Assembly (NCBI GenBank): GCA_933822405.4
Contig: CAKOGP040000014.1
Coordinates: 39,302-103,301, forward strand
Length of the DNA: 64,000 bases
Direction: 5' to 3'
Source: Cylindrotheca closterium
Taxonomy: Eukaryota; Bacillariophyta; Bacillariophyceae; Bacillariales; Bacillariaceae
In this document: positions 30,106 to 40,905 of the stretch, in pieces
How positions within the stretch are numbered: the stretch's first letter is position 1
How the letters are laid out: every line of letters starts with the position of its first letter
Notes under the pieces: generated by a model
Told to the model about the DNA's origin: nothing
The model's database searches: none
What the model saw: only the letters and a program-made list of their open reading frames with translations
Made by a program: the position numbers and the translations under genes

Positions 30106-32321
30106 ATGACCAATACAGCCTTTAGACTCAATAATGTGAACAAGCGCAAACGAAAAGCACGGCCATTACCCGATTGGATCTCAAGAGAAGACACCAAACG
30201 CAAGACACTCCAAGACGTCTCGACCGATCTCACGTCGGATTTGGATTCTCTCCAGAAACGAGCCGTCAACGCGGCCTTGTCCGGTGCCAATGTCTTTGTG
30301 ACGGGTGTTGCGGGGACTGGCAAATCGAGAGTCACTCAGCGAATCGTCACGGCTTGTCAGCAAGCTGGACGACAAGTGGCAGTGGCCGCACCCACCGGGG
30401 TGGCCGCAGTCAATTTGGATCTGGACGCCCAAACCATTCATTCTTTGGCAGGGATTCCGGTGCCACAAAAGGCACGGGATTTTGGAAATATGTTCTCGCC
30501 GAATACAAGCAAGAAATGGCGGAAGCTACAAACGCTGGTCATTGATGAAATAGGCATGGTAACGGCCGAATTCATCGATTGGTTGGATGTTCATGTGCGG
30601 AGGATTCGAGTAAGTTCCCAACTGAGTCGATTCCTTGTATATCATTACCTCTTTTCAGCTAGCTAAATAACTGAATGGACTGGACTGGACTGAACTGGAC
30701 TACTGCCCATTTTGGAACACCTTCCTTGTACTGTAGCGTGCTCCTCTGGAAGTCTTTGGGGGGATTCAACTCATACTGGTTGGCGACTTCTGTCAACTTG
30801 GTCCCATCCCTGGCAGTTTGAGTTTGCGCAAGTCCAAGCCGTATCATCCAAGCAATCCTAGTGCCGATTGCTTTATGAACTTACAAGAATGCACTGCCTA
30901 TGCCTTTCAATCGGTCCTTTGGCGAGAAGCCAAATTTGTCCACGTCCATTTGCGCAAGGTATACCGCCAACAGTCGGACCAAGCCTTTATCCGAGCGCTA
31001 CAAGACTTGCGAGAATCCAAGGCGGACTCGGCCAATGTCAAACATCTAATTCAACAATGTCAGACGCCACTGCAAAACCGACCGGGAGCTTCCGAAACCA
31101 TTGCTAGTGGGATTCGACCCACCGTCTTGTATTGTACCAATCGAAATGTCGATGAGGAAAATCGTCGGGCGCTCTTGTCGCTCAAGAGTCAAGGAAGTTT
31201 GGCAAAGGTATTTAAAGCGATTGACTCTGTCCAAGTGGATGATGAGGTACCAGAGTCATCTCGTGGTGTGTTCAGGGAATCTTTGCTGCGCAACAAGTTC
31301 TTTGATCATTGTCAAGCAGCTCCGACGTTGGAACTAAAAGTGGGTGCTCAAGTCATGCTCTTGCAAAATGTGTCCGAAGACCGTGGCGGCAAGTATTCTA
31401 CTAGTCGTAGTGGCAGCAATAATAATTCAAAGCAGCAGTTGGTCAATGGGAGTCGGGGTGTGGTGATTCGCTTTCAATTGGTTCCGGTGGTGAGGGACAA
31501 CAAGCATACGGAAGAACGATTGATGGATCCCTACGATCGAGACAAGTTTGCTGGAAGACGATTCGATGAACTCAAATTCGGTACCACAGTAGAATTCGAT
31601 CAACGAGCATGGACTGTCTTCAAGGTGAGTGTGTTGGCCTTTTTGTTTTGTGAATAACTATGGGATGTACTGCCAGTCGGATGCCTCGGATACTCTTCCA
31701 CTTGAATGCCCAAAACAATTCTCTCACAATATGCATTTCATCACATTCCAATTTTCTTTTTTCTTTTGTAAATGGCACCAACGACACGGATAGTTTGTCA
31801 AATTTCCCGTCGTTCGGTTCCTCAACAACGAAGAACGTATCATTCTCCCATCCGAATTCAAACGATCGCTCTTCCGACAAGGAACATGTCTTCGCAAGCA
31901 ATTGCCATTGCGTCTGGCTTGGGCCATGACAGTACACAAGTCCCAAGGGTCCACATTGGATTTGGTACTGGTCGACTTGAAGGGTTGCTTCGCCACGGGT
32001 CAATCCTATGTGGCGCTGAGTCGGGCCAAGTCGATGGATGGATTGGAGATTCGCAACTTTGACGCCAAGCAAGTCTGCAGTGATCCACTCGTCAAGGCAT
32101 TTTACGAGGCCATGGATCAAGATACGATGGATGACTTTTTGGCCACCCAAGCGGGATTGTGGTGGTATCCCATTTTGGATTCTCCAGAATGGAACAAGAT
32201 GTTTTCTCAAGCATCCCATTCCGTGGCCAAACAAAACTCCAGTCAGTTCCGTCAGTGGGTCAAGGACTACAAGCCGGGTCCAGACTACAATGGATGGAAG
32301 GGGAAATTGGGCAGGTCCTAA
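30106..32321 (+). CDS. PIF1-family DNA helicase, three exons (639 aa)
   Basis: Exons are 30106-30609, 30737-31624 and 31794-32321, joined by GTAAGT...TAG and GTGAGT...TAG introns in frame. The start is the first ATG after an in-frame stop at 30046. Superfamily 1B helicase motifs appear in order: Walker A GVAGTGKS (67-74), Ia APTGVAA (95-101), Walker B VIDEIGMV (145-152), motif III GDFCQL (184-189), then HKSQGST (512-518) and SYVALSRA (535-542) from motifs V-VI. PIF1 enzymes unwind DNA 5' to 3' with ATP, acting on G-quadruplexes, forks and telomeres. The N-terminus is short and basic (KRKRKARP), a possible nuclear signal. An Arg/Ser/Asn-rich insert sits around residues 380-400. It stands alone on the plus strand between two inverted SIT copies. 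Confidence 0.92.
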
Positions 32322-33474
32322 TAGAATATATGACAGATGATAGTCGGGGGGGGGGGAGAAGGACTAATGCTGTATATGGTGTGACATCATAGAACAATCA
32401 AACACAAGTGTACAATTGGTATTGTAGAATGGACGAATATTGTACCAATATTACTTTCCTTAGACCTGGATGGATATTTTGTGGGTCATCTGCAGTCTAG
32501 AGCCAGTTGTCTTTTGGTATCATATATGTGAATAAGCATGAAACTCGCAAATCCAATCTCGAATCCAATCTTCGCTCTCCACGAGGGCGTTTTGATGAGG
32601 ACCAATGGTGATTGTCATGTTTATTCTTTTGGCTCTCATTCTTCAGTTTAAAGCCTTTTGCTAAAGTCGGTCTTCAAATTTGTTTTCCATCACTTCACTG
32701 AACATTCAGCATCGTCTTATTCGCGTTCCATTCTTCAATTATTGAGTTCAATCCATTTTACAACGAACAACATGATCAAAATCAAGTTGGCGCTTTTGTA
32801 GCTTGTGTATTGAATGGTCAGAACTGCTCATTCCGAAATGATCATGTTGATTGTAGTCAAAGGAAGTTGTGGGCGCTAGATGGTGGAAGAACTTCAATCT
32901 GTCGTTTTCTCAGAATGGACTATATACTGCCTCACAAAATCAAAATGATTGATTGATTGATTGATTCTGTCATGTCTTTTCTGATGAAACTCCACCAACA
33001 GTAAAAGTTAACTGAACAAGAACCATTAGTCTTTGTGATGCGTTGCTTGTGGTAAGTAATGATGCAAGTTGAAGGCATGCTAAAGGGTTGAGTATCATGG
33101 CATATCGGTACATGCCGTATCTGAACAATCTGTTTTTCAAAAGTATCCGATGTCGGTTTTGGAATTAGGAGGCGAAATAAATGAGTGCACGTGTCTGTTT
33201 CGCATTGGGAATTATAGAATTAGTAAACGAATGACATTGGCTCACGTGGCAGTAGAAAGTGTAAGTGAAATCGTGTACACATCGGAAAATTTCGAAAATT
33301 TAACGAAAGGCGTTGCAGCTTTTGCCAACGGCTAGAAGAAGTACTAAGACGGAAGCGTAGACGTGTAAAAAAAGTCGGCCGACACGTGCAAATGCTCCTG
33401 GCCGCAAAATCTCTAGCGAAAGAAAAGCACGCAATCTATCCACTTTTTTGGCAACTTGAATTTCTTTTATCAAT
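32322..33474. other. Upstream region of SIT3
   Basis: It contains a run of nine or more G near 32346-32355 and a (GATT)n run near 32949-32966. The SIT3 leader is not homologous to the SIT1/SIT2 leaders although the coding sequences match from the first codon. No gene is supported. Confidence 0.5.
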
Positions 33475-34740
33475 ATGTTGTCCAATAGCCCCCTCGATAT
33501 TTTCAAGCAGTTCTACTCGACATGCCTTGTCATCTTCTCTGTGGTCATCGTCACCGCATTGATGTTCACTGAGAACACCAAGGTTGCCAACGATGCTCAC
33601 CCCGTCGTTGCCCTTGTTGTCATGTGGCTCGGTATTCTTTGGATGAGTATGGTCGAAGGTGGACAATGCTCCATGGTCGGTCTTCCCCCAATTGACCGTG
33701 AGCTTTACAGAGAGTCCCACAAGATCACCTACCAAATCTGTTCTCTTGGACACAAGGGAGACAACCTTGACCGTTACCTAATGGGACGTCAATTCATGGT
33801 TATCTTCATCAACTTTACCATTTCTCTTTGCGGAGCTCCACTTGAAGGAGCCTCCGTTCTTGGTCTTCCACAATGGGTGTCTGACATCTTTTTGGGATCT
33901 GGTATTGCCATGGTGTTGACAAACGTGAACATTGGACAATTGACTGCCCAAGTGAACGCTTCTCACTGCATGCTTGACTACATCAACACGCACTTCATGA
34001 CCTTTACCTTGTACTGCACCTTGTTGATCGAGATGACTGGATTCATGCACGTGTGCTACTTGATCCGTGACTGCTTCTACTGGGCCGCCGGAAAGCCCAT
34101 TGTGACCAACGAACCACCACGCGATGCTGTGAAGGCCTTCTTCCACTGGGGACGTGTTCTCTTTTCCATGGTCGTCCTTTGCTTTTCTTTGGCTGTCACC
34201 CTTGAAGCTCTTTTCAAGGGACAAACCACCATGTGGGACGTCATCCCCAACTGGGCCGCAGTCATCATCTTCTTTGTGTTGCTATCCCTTGTCGGTCTTC
34301 TTGAGGCCATGCAAATTGCTTTCTTTGCCGTTTCCAAGCTAAAGAAGGAGGAACGCGGAGACCACCCTATGGCTATGCGAACGTGCAGTTTGCTCTTCAA
34401 GGGAGAGGGACGCAACCTTCCAGGATTCATGGTTGGACGTCAAGTCACCGTTACTCTTATCTTCTTCGTCGCCGCCCGTGTCACCACTTTGAACATCAAG
34501 ATCGGAGAGGACGAGAACATCTTTGGTGTCTCAGACGGTCTTCAAGAATTCTTCAACTTGGGATTCCTTGGAGCTATCATCACCACCATCCTTGCCTCCA
34601 TCTCTTGGCAATTGGTCGCTTCCGCCTTCCCCATTGCCTTCCTTTCCAACCCCTTCGTGTTTGTCATGTTGAACGTTGTGTTAGCCATTGAAGCTACCGG
34701 TATCTGTGCCGCCTCTTGGTTCTTTGGAACCATCCACAAG
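33475..34740. repeat. Inverted near-identical copy of the SIT membrane-domain sequence
   Basis: This stretch is the reverse complement of about 27531-26270 and about 22214-20950, with long runs free of differences (for example around 34140-34340). Similarity drops sharply after about 34740 and is absent before 33475. Confidence 0.8.
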
Positions 34741-35160
34741 AAGATTGCTGGATTCCAATTCGACGAGGTTTACGTTGGAACTGCCGAAGAACGTGCTGCT
34801 GGAGGCAAGCCCGACACTTCTATCCACCCTGGACGCGAATTCACAATGGGAACCAACGTCCTGAATGGAAACCCTGCCACTTGGGAAGAAGCCATCCAAA
34901 ACTTGTCTGGAAAGGAAACCCCTTCCCAAAAGCGCGAGCGAATGCTTGCCAACATCAAGGGACTTCGTGAGATGGCTGCTGACAGTGAGGGGGCTGAAAA
35001 GGCTGCTTTCGAAAAGGCAATTGAATTGGAGCTCAAGGCTCTTGATATCGTGAATAGCGAGGAAGAAGAAGCCATCTTGGCCAAGAAGGCAGCCAAGCAG
35101 GCAAAAATAACTGATGACAACATTGCTCCAATTGAAGCATCTGAGACTGGCGAAGCTTAA
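33475..35160 (+). CDS. SIT: Silicon transporter 3, inverted and diverged at the C-terminus (561 aa)
   Basis: A single exon from ATG 33475 to TAA 35158-35160. EGGQ, GRQ, CMLD, EAMQ and GRQ sit at the same positions as in SIT1/SIT2. The membrane part (to about residue 420) is almost identical to them at the DNA level, while the leader and the C-terminal part are clearly different. The tail is longer by 19 residues and more lysine-rich (LAKKAAKQAKITDD, ending ASETGEA). A divergent patch near residues 298-308 (MAMRTCSLLFKG against VAKRTCELLFKG) interrupts the identity. The tail is the likely site for distinct regulation or interactions. Identity confined to the core suggests gene conversion rather than recent duplication. 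Confidence 0.95.
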   Translation: MLSNSPLDIFKQFYSTCLVIFSVVIVTALMFTENTKVANDAHPVVALVVMWLGILWMSMVEGGQCSMVGLPPIDRELYRESHKITYQICSLGHKGDNLDRYLMGRQFMVIFINFTISLCGAPLEGASVLGLPQWVSDIFLGSGIAMVLTNVNIGQLTAQVNASHCMLDYINTHFMTFTLYCTLLIEMTGFMHVCYLIRDCFYWAAGKPIVTNEPPRDAVKAFFHWGRVLFSMVVLCFSLAVTLEALFKGQTTMWDVIPNWAAVIIFFVLLSLVGLLEAMQIAFFAVSKLKKEERGDHPMAMRTCSLLFKGEGRNLPGFMVGRQVTVTLIFFVAARVTTLNIKIGEDENIFGVSDGLQEFFNLGFLGAIITTILASISWQLVASAFPIAFLSNPFVFVMLNVVLAIEATGICAASWFFGTIHKKIAGFQFDEVYVGTAEERAAGGKPDTSIHPGREFTMGTNVLNGNPATWEEAIQNLSGKETPSQKRERMLANIKGLREMAADSEGAEKAAFEKAIELELKALDIVNSEEEEAILAKKAAKQAKITDDNIAPIEASETGEA

Positions 35161-35738
35161 AAGCTTCCCTCTTGTTTCAACTACTTGTAAAATACGCCTT
35201 ACACTTTATTTTAGACTATCCATTTATGATATGCTGTACCTAAAGATGTATTTCTCGCCATCGACAGGTTTCTTTGCAAATTAAGCACCATATCTTTCGA
35301 GTCCTCAGAGTTCAACGATGCTGTAGCATGTCCAACGAGTCAGTCTACCAAGCTTTCCTGATGCCACAAAAAACGTGAACGATGATGACATCTGTGGCAG
35401 ATTCGCTTTCTCGCGCGAGCAAAAGCCAAGACACGTCGATAATGAATTCAGAAGCAATTGGCACGTGTATGTCAGATTGCTCAATAAACAGAGGTTTTTT
35501 TTTCGCCCCATAATGACCACAACAAGCGGGCTCGGCTCCACGAGGTCATTTTTGGTTGGATCAAACCATGAAAAACACTCGTAATAACTCACACCGGTTC
35601 ATTCTTATCAACAAAAACAAATCTAGGAGCTCTTGATACAATAGTTAATCTTCCTTGAGAGCAAATCCATGGTAACTGCACACTCAAATTAGAAATCCAA
35701 TAGATACAACAGCACAAAGCTATTGCACATATGCTAGA
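35161..35738. other. Intergenic region between SIT3 and the ArfGAP gene
   Basis: It contains the SIT3 3' flank and the ArfGAP promoter. Only short, non-coding-like frames are visible. Confidence 0.45.
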
Positions 35739-38700
35739 ATGAGCAGCAGGGAGACCAAAGACCGTCTTCGGAAACTGACGATATTCGATGGCAACACATC
35801 ATGCGCCGATTGCATGGCTCCGAGACCAACATGGACCTCGCTAATCGTCTTACCAGAAAGAGAAGAACCTGTAGAACATGAATCAGTACCAAAGATGCTT
35901 GGCGTATTCATCTGTTTTCGGTGTTCTGGAGTGCAACGCGGAATAGGATCTAAATTCTGTAGCGTAAAGATGATGGCGATGGACAAGTGTAAGTCCCTGA
36001 AGTTGGAGTATCGGACGGATCGATCCGTATTTTGCACTGACTCTTTATACTCACCTGTGTGTCTACTTTATACCACTACTCTCAATTTGCTGATGATACT
36101 CTGGAAAACTTGTCAATTTGATGAAATAATATCGTGTCAACTGTGAATTCATCAATCATCGCTTTTCGATCTTCCCAATGAATGAACAGGGACCGAAGAA
36201 GAACTGAAAGCTATCGAACTGGGAGGAAACAATGTTGTCAATTCAGTTTATGAAGCGAAGGAAGTGACGGGAAGACCGGAACCGAGGGCATTGATGAACC
36301 CGAGGAAAGCGTTTCTGAAAGAAAAATATGTTGAAAGGAAATTTCTGGATATGGATAAGCTTGAGGAGGTGTTGCAATGGATATCACTCTCCGAAGCCAG
36401 AGAAAAAGAAAAGGAAAAAGAGACGAAATTGGCAGAGATGAAGCAAGAAGAAGGGAAACGATCAGATGGTCCCAACAGCTCTGGTATTGACAGCTCGCTG
36501 CATTTCGATGACGGGAAACTCTTCCCGTCGCCACAATTTACCCAAACAAAGACAGCGGCACCACTAGCGACTCTGGACTCAGCTGATGAAGAGCAGGAGA
36601 GCGAGTTTCCTGAGGATTTTCCAAATTTTCCAGACTTTGACAGCTCCCGACCGGATTTGTCGAAGGAAATATCGCAGGTTGGAGAATTTGGTGATGTCCG
36701 CAAATCTTTCCTAGCTTCCGTGCCGGAGACAATGTTGGCAGGCAGTGCGGAAACCATGTCACTTGATGATTTTAGCGCTGACACATTTGGTGACGAGGAT
36801 GGCTTGTCATCCAAACCGCAGGCCCCAATTGCCTTTGAAGACTTGTTCACTGAAGATGATGAATCGGTAGAGGACGATTTCGGTGAGGCAGTGGACTTTT
36901 CTTTTGTCTCACCAAAACCAAAAGCTCTTGAAGAATCCAATAAATCTCAAGTTGGAGCTGCGGCGGATTCATCATTCGTGGCTGATGCATTGCTCCCACA
37001 AATTCCAATTGAAAGTGAAGAACCCAAACCAGAGCAGGATGATGATTCGTCATCGCACTCTTCGCACATTTCGCATTCGTCCCACTCATCTCACTCGTCG
37101 GCAGAAGAAGAGTTGAGAGAAACTTATGATACAAGTGGGCCTGATTCACAAGACCCTTTTGGTGAAGAGCTTGCATTTCCAGAGGAGCCATTGCCCCCCG
37201 CAAACGATATTCTTCAATCTTTGGACGAGCCCTTTACCACACATGCCTCCGATACACAGCAAACGACAAATACTGATAAAGGTGAGATAGATGCGGACTT
37301 TCCGTCGATGGAAGCAGGATCCGAGGCCAATGGTCCCGATTCACAGACTCCGATTGATGCAGAAACTTCATCCAGCGGCGACCCAATTCCATCGTTGCAA
37401 ACACCCAGCCAGCCGCTGCAGCCTTCCTCCAAGGCGGATCCTTTTGACCGTCAAAATACGTCAAGTACGGATCCGTTTTCGTTCGACACAACCGGAAAGA
37501 CCCAATCACTGAAGACTGCTGAAGCGAATGCTTTCGGCGGACAAGACAGCGCATTTGCAGATCCTTTTTCTTTCGATGGAGCAGACCATACTTTCCCCGG
37601 CAGCACTAATTTCGGTGCACAAACGGCAGCAAGTATGGATCCATTTGCCTTTGGCGACGAACCAAGCAAATCGTTCGACGACGCGTTTGGGGGAGATGCC
37701 TTTGGGGACGATGCATTTGGCGATCAGGATGCGGACCCATTTGCAGCTGATGGAGATAGCGATGATTTCTCAGCGAGTTTAAGCAGAGATGAAGGATTTA
37801 AGGACTTCTCCAATGTTGACAATTCCTTTCGTAGCGATTTGAGGGCACCATCGGAGCGCCTCGGTTCCAATACTACTGACAAGTCCTTTGATGGAGACTC
37901 CTTCTCGAATTCGGATCGTGTCGGAAGAACACCAGGGCACACTCCTTTCCATGTCACCCCATCAAATCGAAGAAGATCGTCCAGTGTGGACAAGTCATTC
38001 GACGAAGAAGAGCCAAAAAAGAAGAGGCCACCTTCACTGGATTCGGCTTTCAAAAAGATGTCCCAAGCAGATGCGACCACCCGCTCCGATTGCGCTTCGA
38101 CTGCCTCCTCCTCATCAAGGCCCAGTGTCATGAGTGTCAAAACCGCGCCGACAAGGCATCGTTCCCGTTCTGCAGACAGGGATGATCTATCGACACCTAA
38201 CTCACACGGTAGCAAAGGAAAACGACACACCATGTCAATTGGCACAAGGTCTTTCAATTCTTCTCAGCAACGGCGTAAGCCCAAACCCCGTCAGACGAGG
38301 GAAGGATCTCTCGATCGTGGGGCATCATGGGGCAACACCCTTCCCGAAGACGACGATGCTAATGATGCCTTGCCTCCTCGTGCAACATCTATGGATGACC
38401 GGTTGTTTGGCTTCGAAGACGATGACGACAGTGACGATGGCTTCGGCCAATCGCTTTCGCACAATCAAAGGGCAGAGAGTCGGTTTGGTGGCTCTCGGAT
38501 GGGCCGACAACCTGGTTCTCAGAGGGCTCAAAAACCAACAAGATCCTTGTCCCCATTCATGGAATTTTCACGTGCCACAAAAGGAAAAAGCAATGAGAGT
38601 GATAACGAGCCTAGCCCTCATGAGGATGAGGATGTAGGTTTCAAACATTCGTTCCGGCCACCAAAGCGTACACGGTCGTTGAACGTGGAAGAAGCTATGA

Positions 38701-39356
38701 AACCATCTACTAGGGGAATGCCAGCGAGGGATGAACAGGATATTGCAAGCCGCGACCAGTCACCATTTTCTCGTGCTACCGCTGCGAAACAAATTCGAAA
38801 GCCTTCATCCATGGAAAGAATCGGTGATGATGGATTCTCAAACCCAAACACCCCTCGTGTTACAATGGCAGGATGGAGTGCTGGAAACATCTCGGACGTT
38901 GAATCCACTGCAAGCAGCCACAGCAATATGAGTTACAAAATGCCCGTTGTCACCGAAGAGAATAATCCCGTATCTTTCACTCACGTTGCCGATGAGCTTT
39001 CTGCTTCGTTTGACAAGGACGATTTTCCTGCTCCAAGGCGTGCCTCAGGAGATTCCGGACCAAAGCGGAGAAACCACCTGGTGAGAATCGAATCTGCTCG
39101 GTCGAAGGTCCGGAGGAAGGAAGAAGCTCTTGCTGGACTCATTCAAGATACCGAACGACGCCAGAGCCTACAGTCGACTCCAAGTTTAAGAATGAAATTG
39201 GAGGCAGACGAGGATATGTTCGAACGACATGCATCGTCTGTGGATGGAGGCCTGGAAAAGTATGAACGGCAGGAATCTGGGGATACTCCGAAACGAAAAT
39301 TCGTGCTCTTCCCTAGCAAGACCAATAATACTCCCGAAAAATCAGAAACCAGGTGA
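35739..39356 (+). CDS. ArfGAP-domain protein with a long DPF-motif tail, two exons (about 1138 aa)
   Basis: Exon 1 is 35739-35988 and exon 2 is 36190-39356. The junction rebuilds the ArfGAP hallmark MDK|WTEEELKAIELGGN. The zinc finger is CADC (22-25) plus CFRC (59-62). The usual ArfGAP spacing between the Cys pairs is about 16 residues; here it is 33 because of an insert LPEREEPVEHESVPKML. The arginine finger is kept (CSGVQRGIG, Arg67), with Gln replacing the usual His before it. ArfGAPs stimulate GTP hydrolysis on Arf GTPases during vesicle coat cycles. The roughly 1000-residue tail is disordered, with His/Ser repeats (SHSSHSSHSS) and at least six DPF motifs between about residues 320 and 530, the type of peptide that binds the AP-2 adaptor appendage and EH-type partners. 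A clathrin-linked role is therefore likely. Confidence 0.9.
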
Positions 39357-39536
39357 TTCAGATTTTGGAAGTCCAAGTCGTCCCATGGCTGCAATCGCTA
39401 CAAATTCGAAACTATAGAATCATGCAACCACCGGATGAATGAATGCGTACAACCACTGTAACAACAATAGACAATCTAGAAGCTATATGTATACACTTGT
39501 ATGGTCTCTATCTCTCCGTATATGTGGAATGTGGAC

Positions 39537-40577
39537 CTAAGCTTTTTGTGTTGCTGCAATCCCATCCATGAAATCTATAATTGCCGAATTGACTGCCTCC
39601 GGATCTTCATCATGCGGACAGTGTCCAGCATTGATACTGACACGCTGACTCTTGGGGTAAATCTGTTGGACCTTGTCGGCGGCCTGTGGTCGAATCCATG
39701 GATCATTCTCACCCCAACACAGAAGCAGTGGGCAGTCCATCTTCTTCAACAAATCATCAACATAAACAGTCGACCCCGATCCATTCTTGGTAATGACTCG
39801 GTAGAAAACTTCGGATGCATTTGGATCTTCCGCAGGAAAACGAATTGATTCTACAAGTTCCTGATCGACGTTCTTGTCGTTATTGGGATAAACTTGTCGG
39901 AGGACTTGCTCGATTCTGGCTGGCTGCTTGGTAATGACGAAGGATGCTCCAATGATGAAGCGCAGAAAGCCTGTCTGAATGGCTTTGATGATTGAATTCG
40001 GCTCCTTTGGCTCTTCCTCCATACGACTGTCTCGAAATCTCCCAGCTCCATTCAAGAGAATCACTCCATTCACCAAAGACTTCGCTTCTTCAGTTGCGGC
40101 AGTATAAAGGGAAGTGTAGCCACCCAAGCTATTTCCTGCCAATGTTGCTGGCTTTTGGACGACATCCTTGAGAAAGTCGACTGTTTGATCTCTCCAAACA
40201 TCAGCCGAATATTCCACAATGGGTTTGCTGGAAAGCCCAAAACCAAGTTTGCAAAAGGCAAAGACGTGGTATTTTCGAGCCAGAGCAGGAATGTTGTACC
40301 TCCAATGATAGGATGAAGCCCCAAAACCATGGATCAACACAAGCGCTGGCTTGGAAGAGTCACCCATTTCAATGTAATTGATTTCTTGATCTCTCCATTT
40401 GTAAGTATTGTACCCTTCCTTAATCCACGGCAGTTTGTCTTGATTAATAAAATCAAAATCAGCAAGGGCGCCGCTCTTTACGATGGCAGATGGATTGGCA
40501 GCACTATTAAAGGCATGGCAATTGTAAGCCAGTGCTAACAATAAAAGAAGAACGGAAGACGGGGAAAGAAACCTCAT
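39537..40577 (-). CDS. Plastid-type alpha/beta hydrolase, pheophytinase-like (346 aa)
   Basis: A single exon, ATG 40577. The N-terminus is a signal peptide (residues 1-22, LLLLLALAYNCHAF) with the Ala-Phe cleavage context used by diatom plastid bipartite presequences, so import into the plastid is likely. The hydrolase core has oxyanion HGFG (83-86), nucleophile elbow GNSLGG (Ser150), acid in GENDPW (Asp292) and base in AGHCPHDE (His319). GNSLGG and GHCPHDE are the forms seen in pheophytinase, which removes phytol from pheophytin, and LGFGLSSKP (111-119) is also typical. The residues before LGFG are Cys-Lys where related enzymes usually have an acidic residue. It could be a related plastid esterase rather than true pheophytinase. 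It converges with the ArfGAP gene 180 bases away. Confidence 0.85.
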   Translation of the reverse strand: MRFLSPSSVLLLLLALAYNCHAFNSAANPSAIVKSGALADFDFINQDKLPWIKEGYNTYKWRDQEINYIEMGDSSKPALVLIHGFGASSYHWRYNIPALARKYHVFAFCKLGFGLSSKPIVEYSADVWRDQTVDFLKDVVQKPATLAGNSLGGYTSLYTAATEEAKSLVNGVILLNGAGRFRDSRMEEEPKEPNSIIKAIQTGFLRFIIGASFVITKQPARIEQVLRQVYPNNDKNVDQELVESIRFPAEDPNASEVFYRVITKNGSGSTVYVDDLLKKMDCPLLLCWGENDPWIRPQAADKVQQIYPKSQRVSINAGHCPHDEDPEAVNSAIIDFMDGIAATQKA

Positions 40578-40905
40578 CGCTCAAAGGTTTGTGATATCTG
40601 TTTTAATCGTATGATGACAGATCACGACAGATAATGACAGATGACAGGTATAACCTTCTCAGAATTCTGTGAAAAATGATGCTGACGCGCCGACACGTGT
40701 GCGAGCAGGAAACAGATGGACACACATGATCGACGTGGTTGACACTTATCGTATCGTACATAGTATTACAATTAATCTGAGCCATGACCGAATAGAACCA
40801 GTGCGATGGCAACGAGAATAATGGTGCCTGCAATCATTGTATCATATGATTATTATTTTATTAATTATACTGTTAACATTGTTGTAGTCCTGTGGTGTAA
40901 TATCA
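40578..40905. other. Promoter side of the hydrolase gene and 3' flank of MORN protein 2
   Basis: About 330 bases, AT-rich toward 40840-40880. No gene is supported. Confidence 0.4.

Noticed and set aside
30106..32321. PIF1-type gene as part of a Helitron
   Set aside because: No Rep/HUH nuclease motif was seen near it and the gene has three clean exons, so a cellular-type helicase is simpler.
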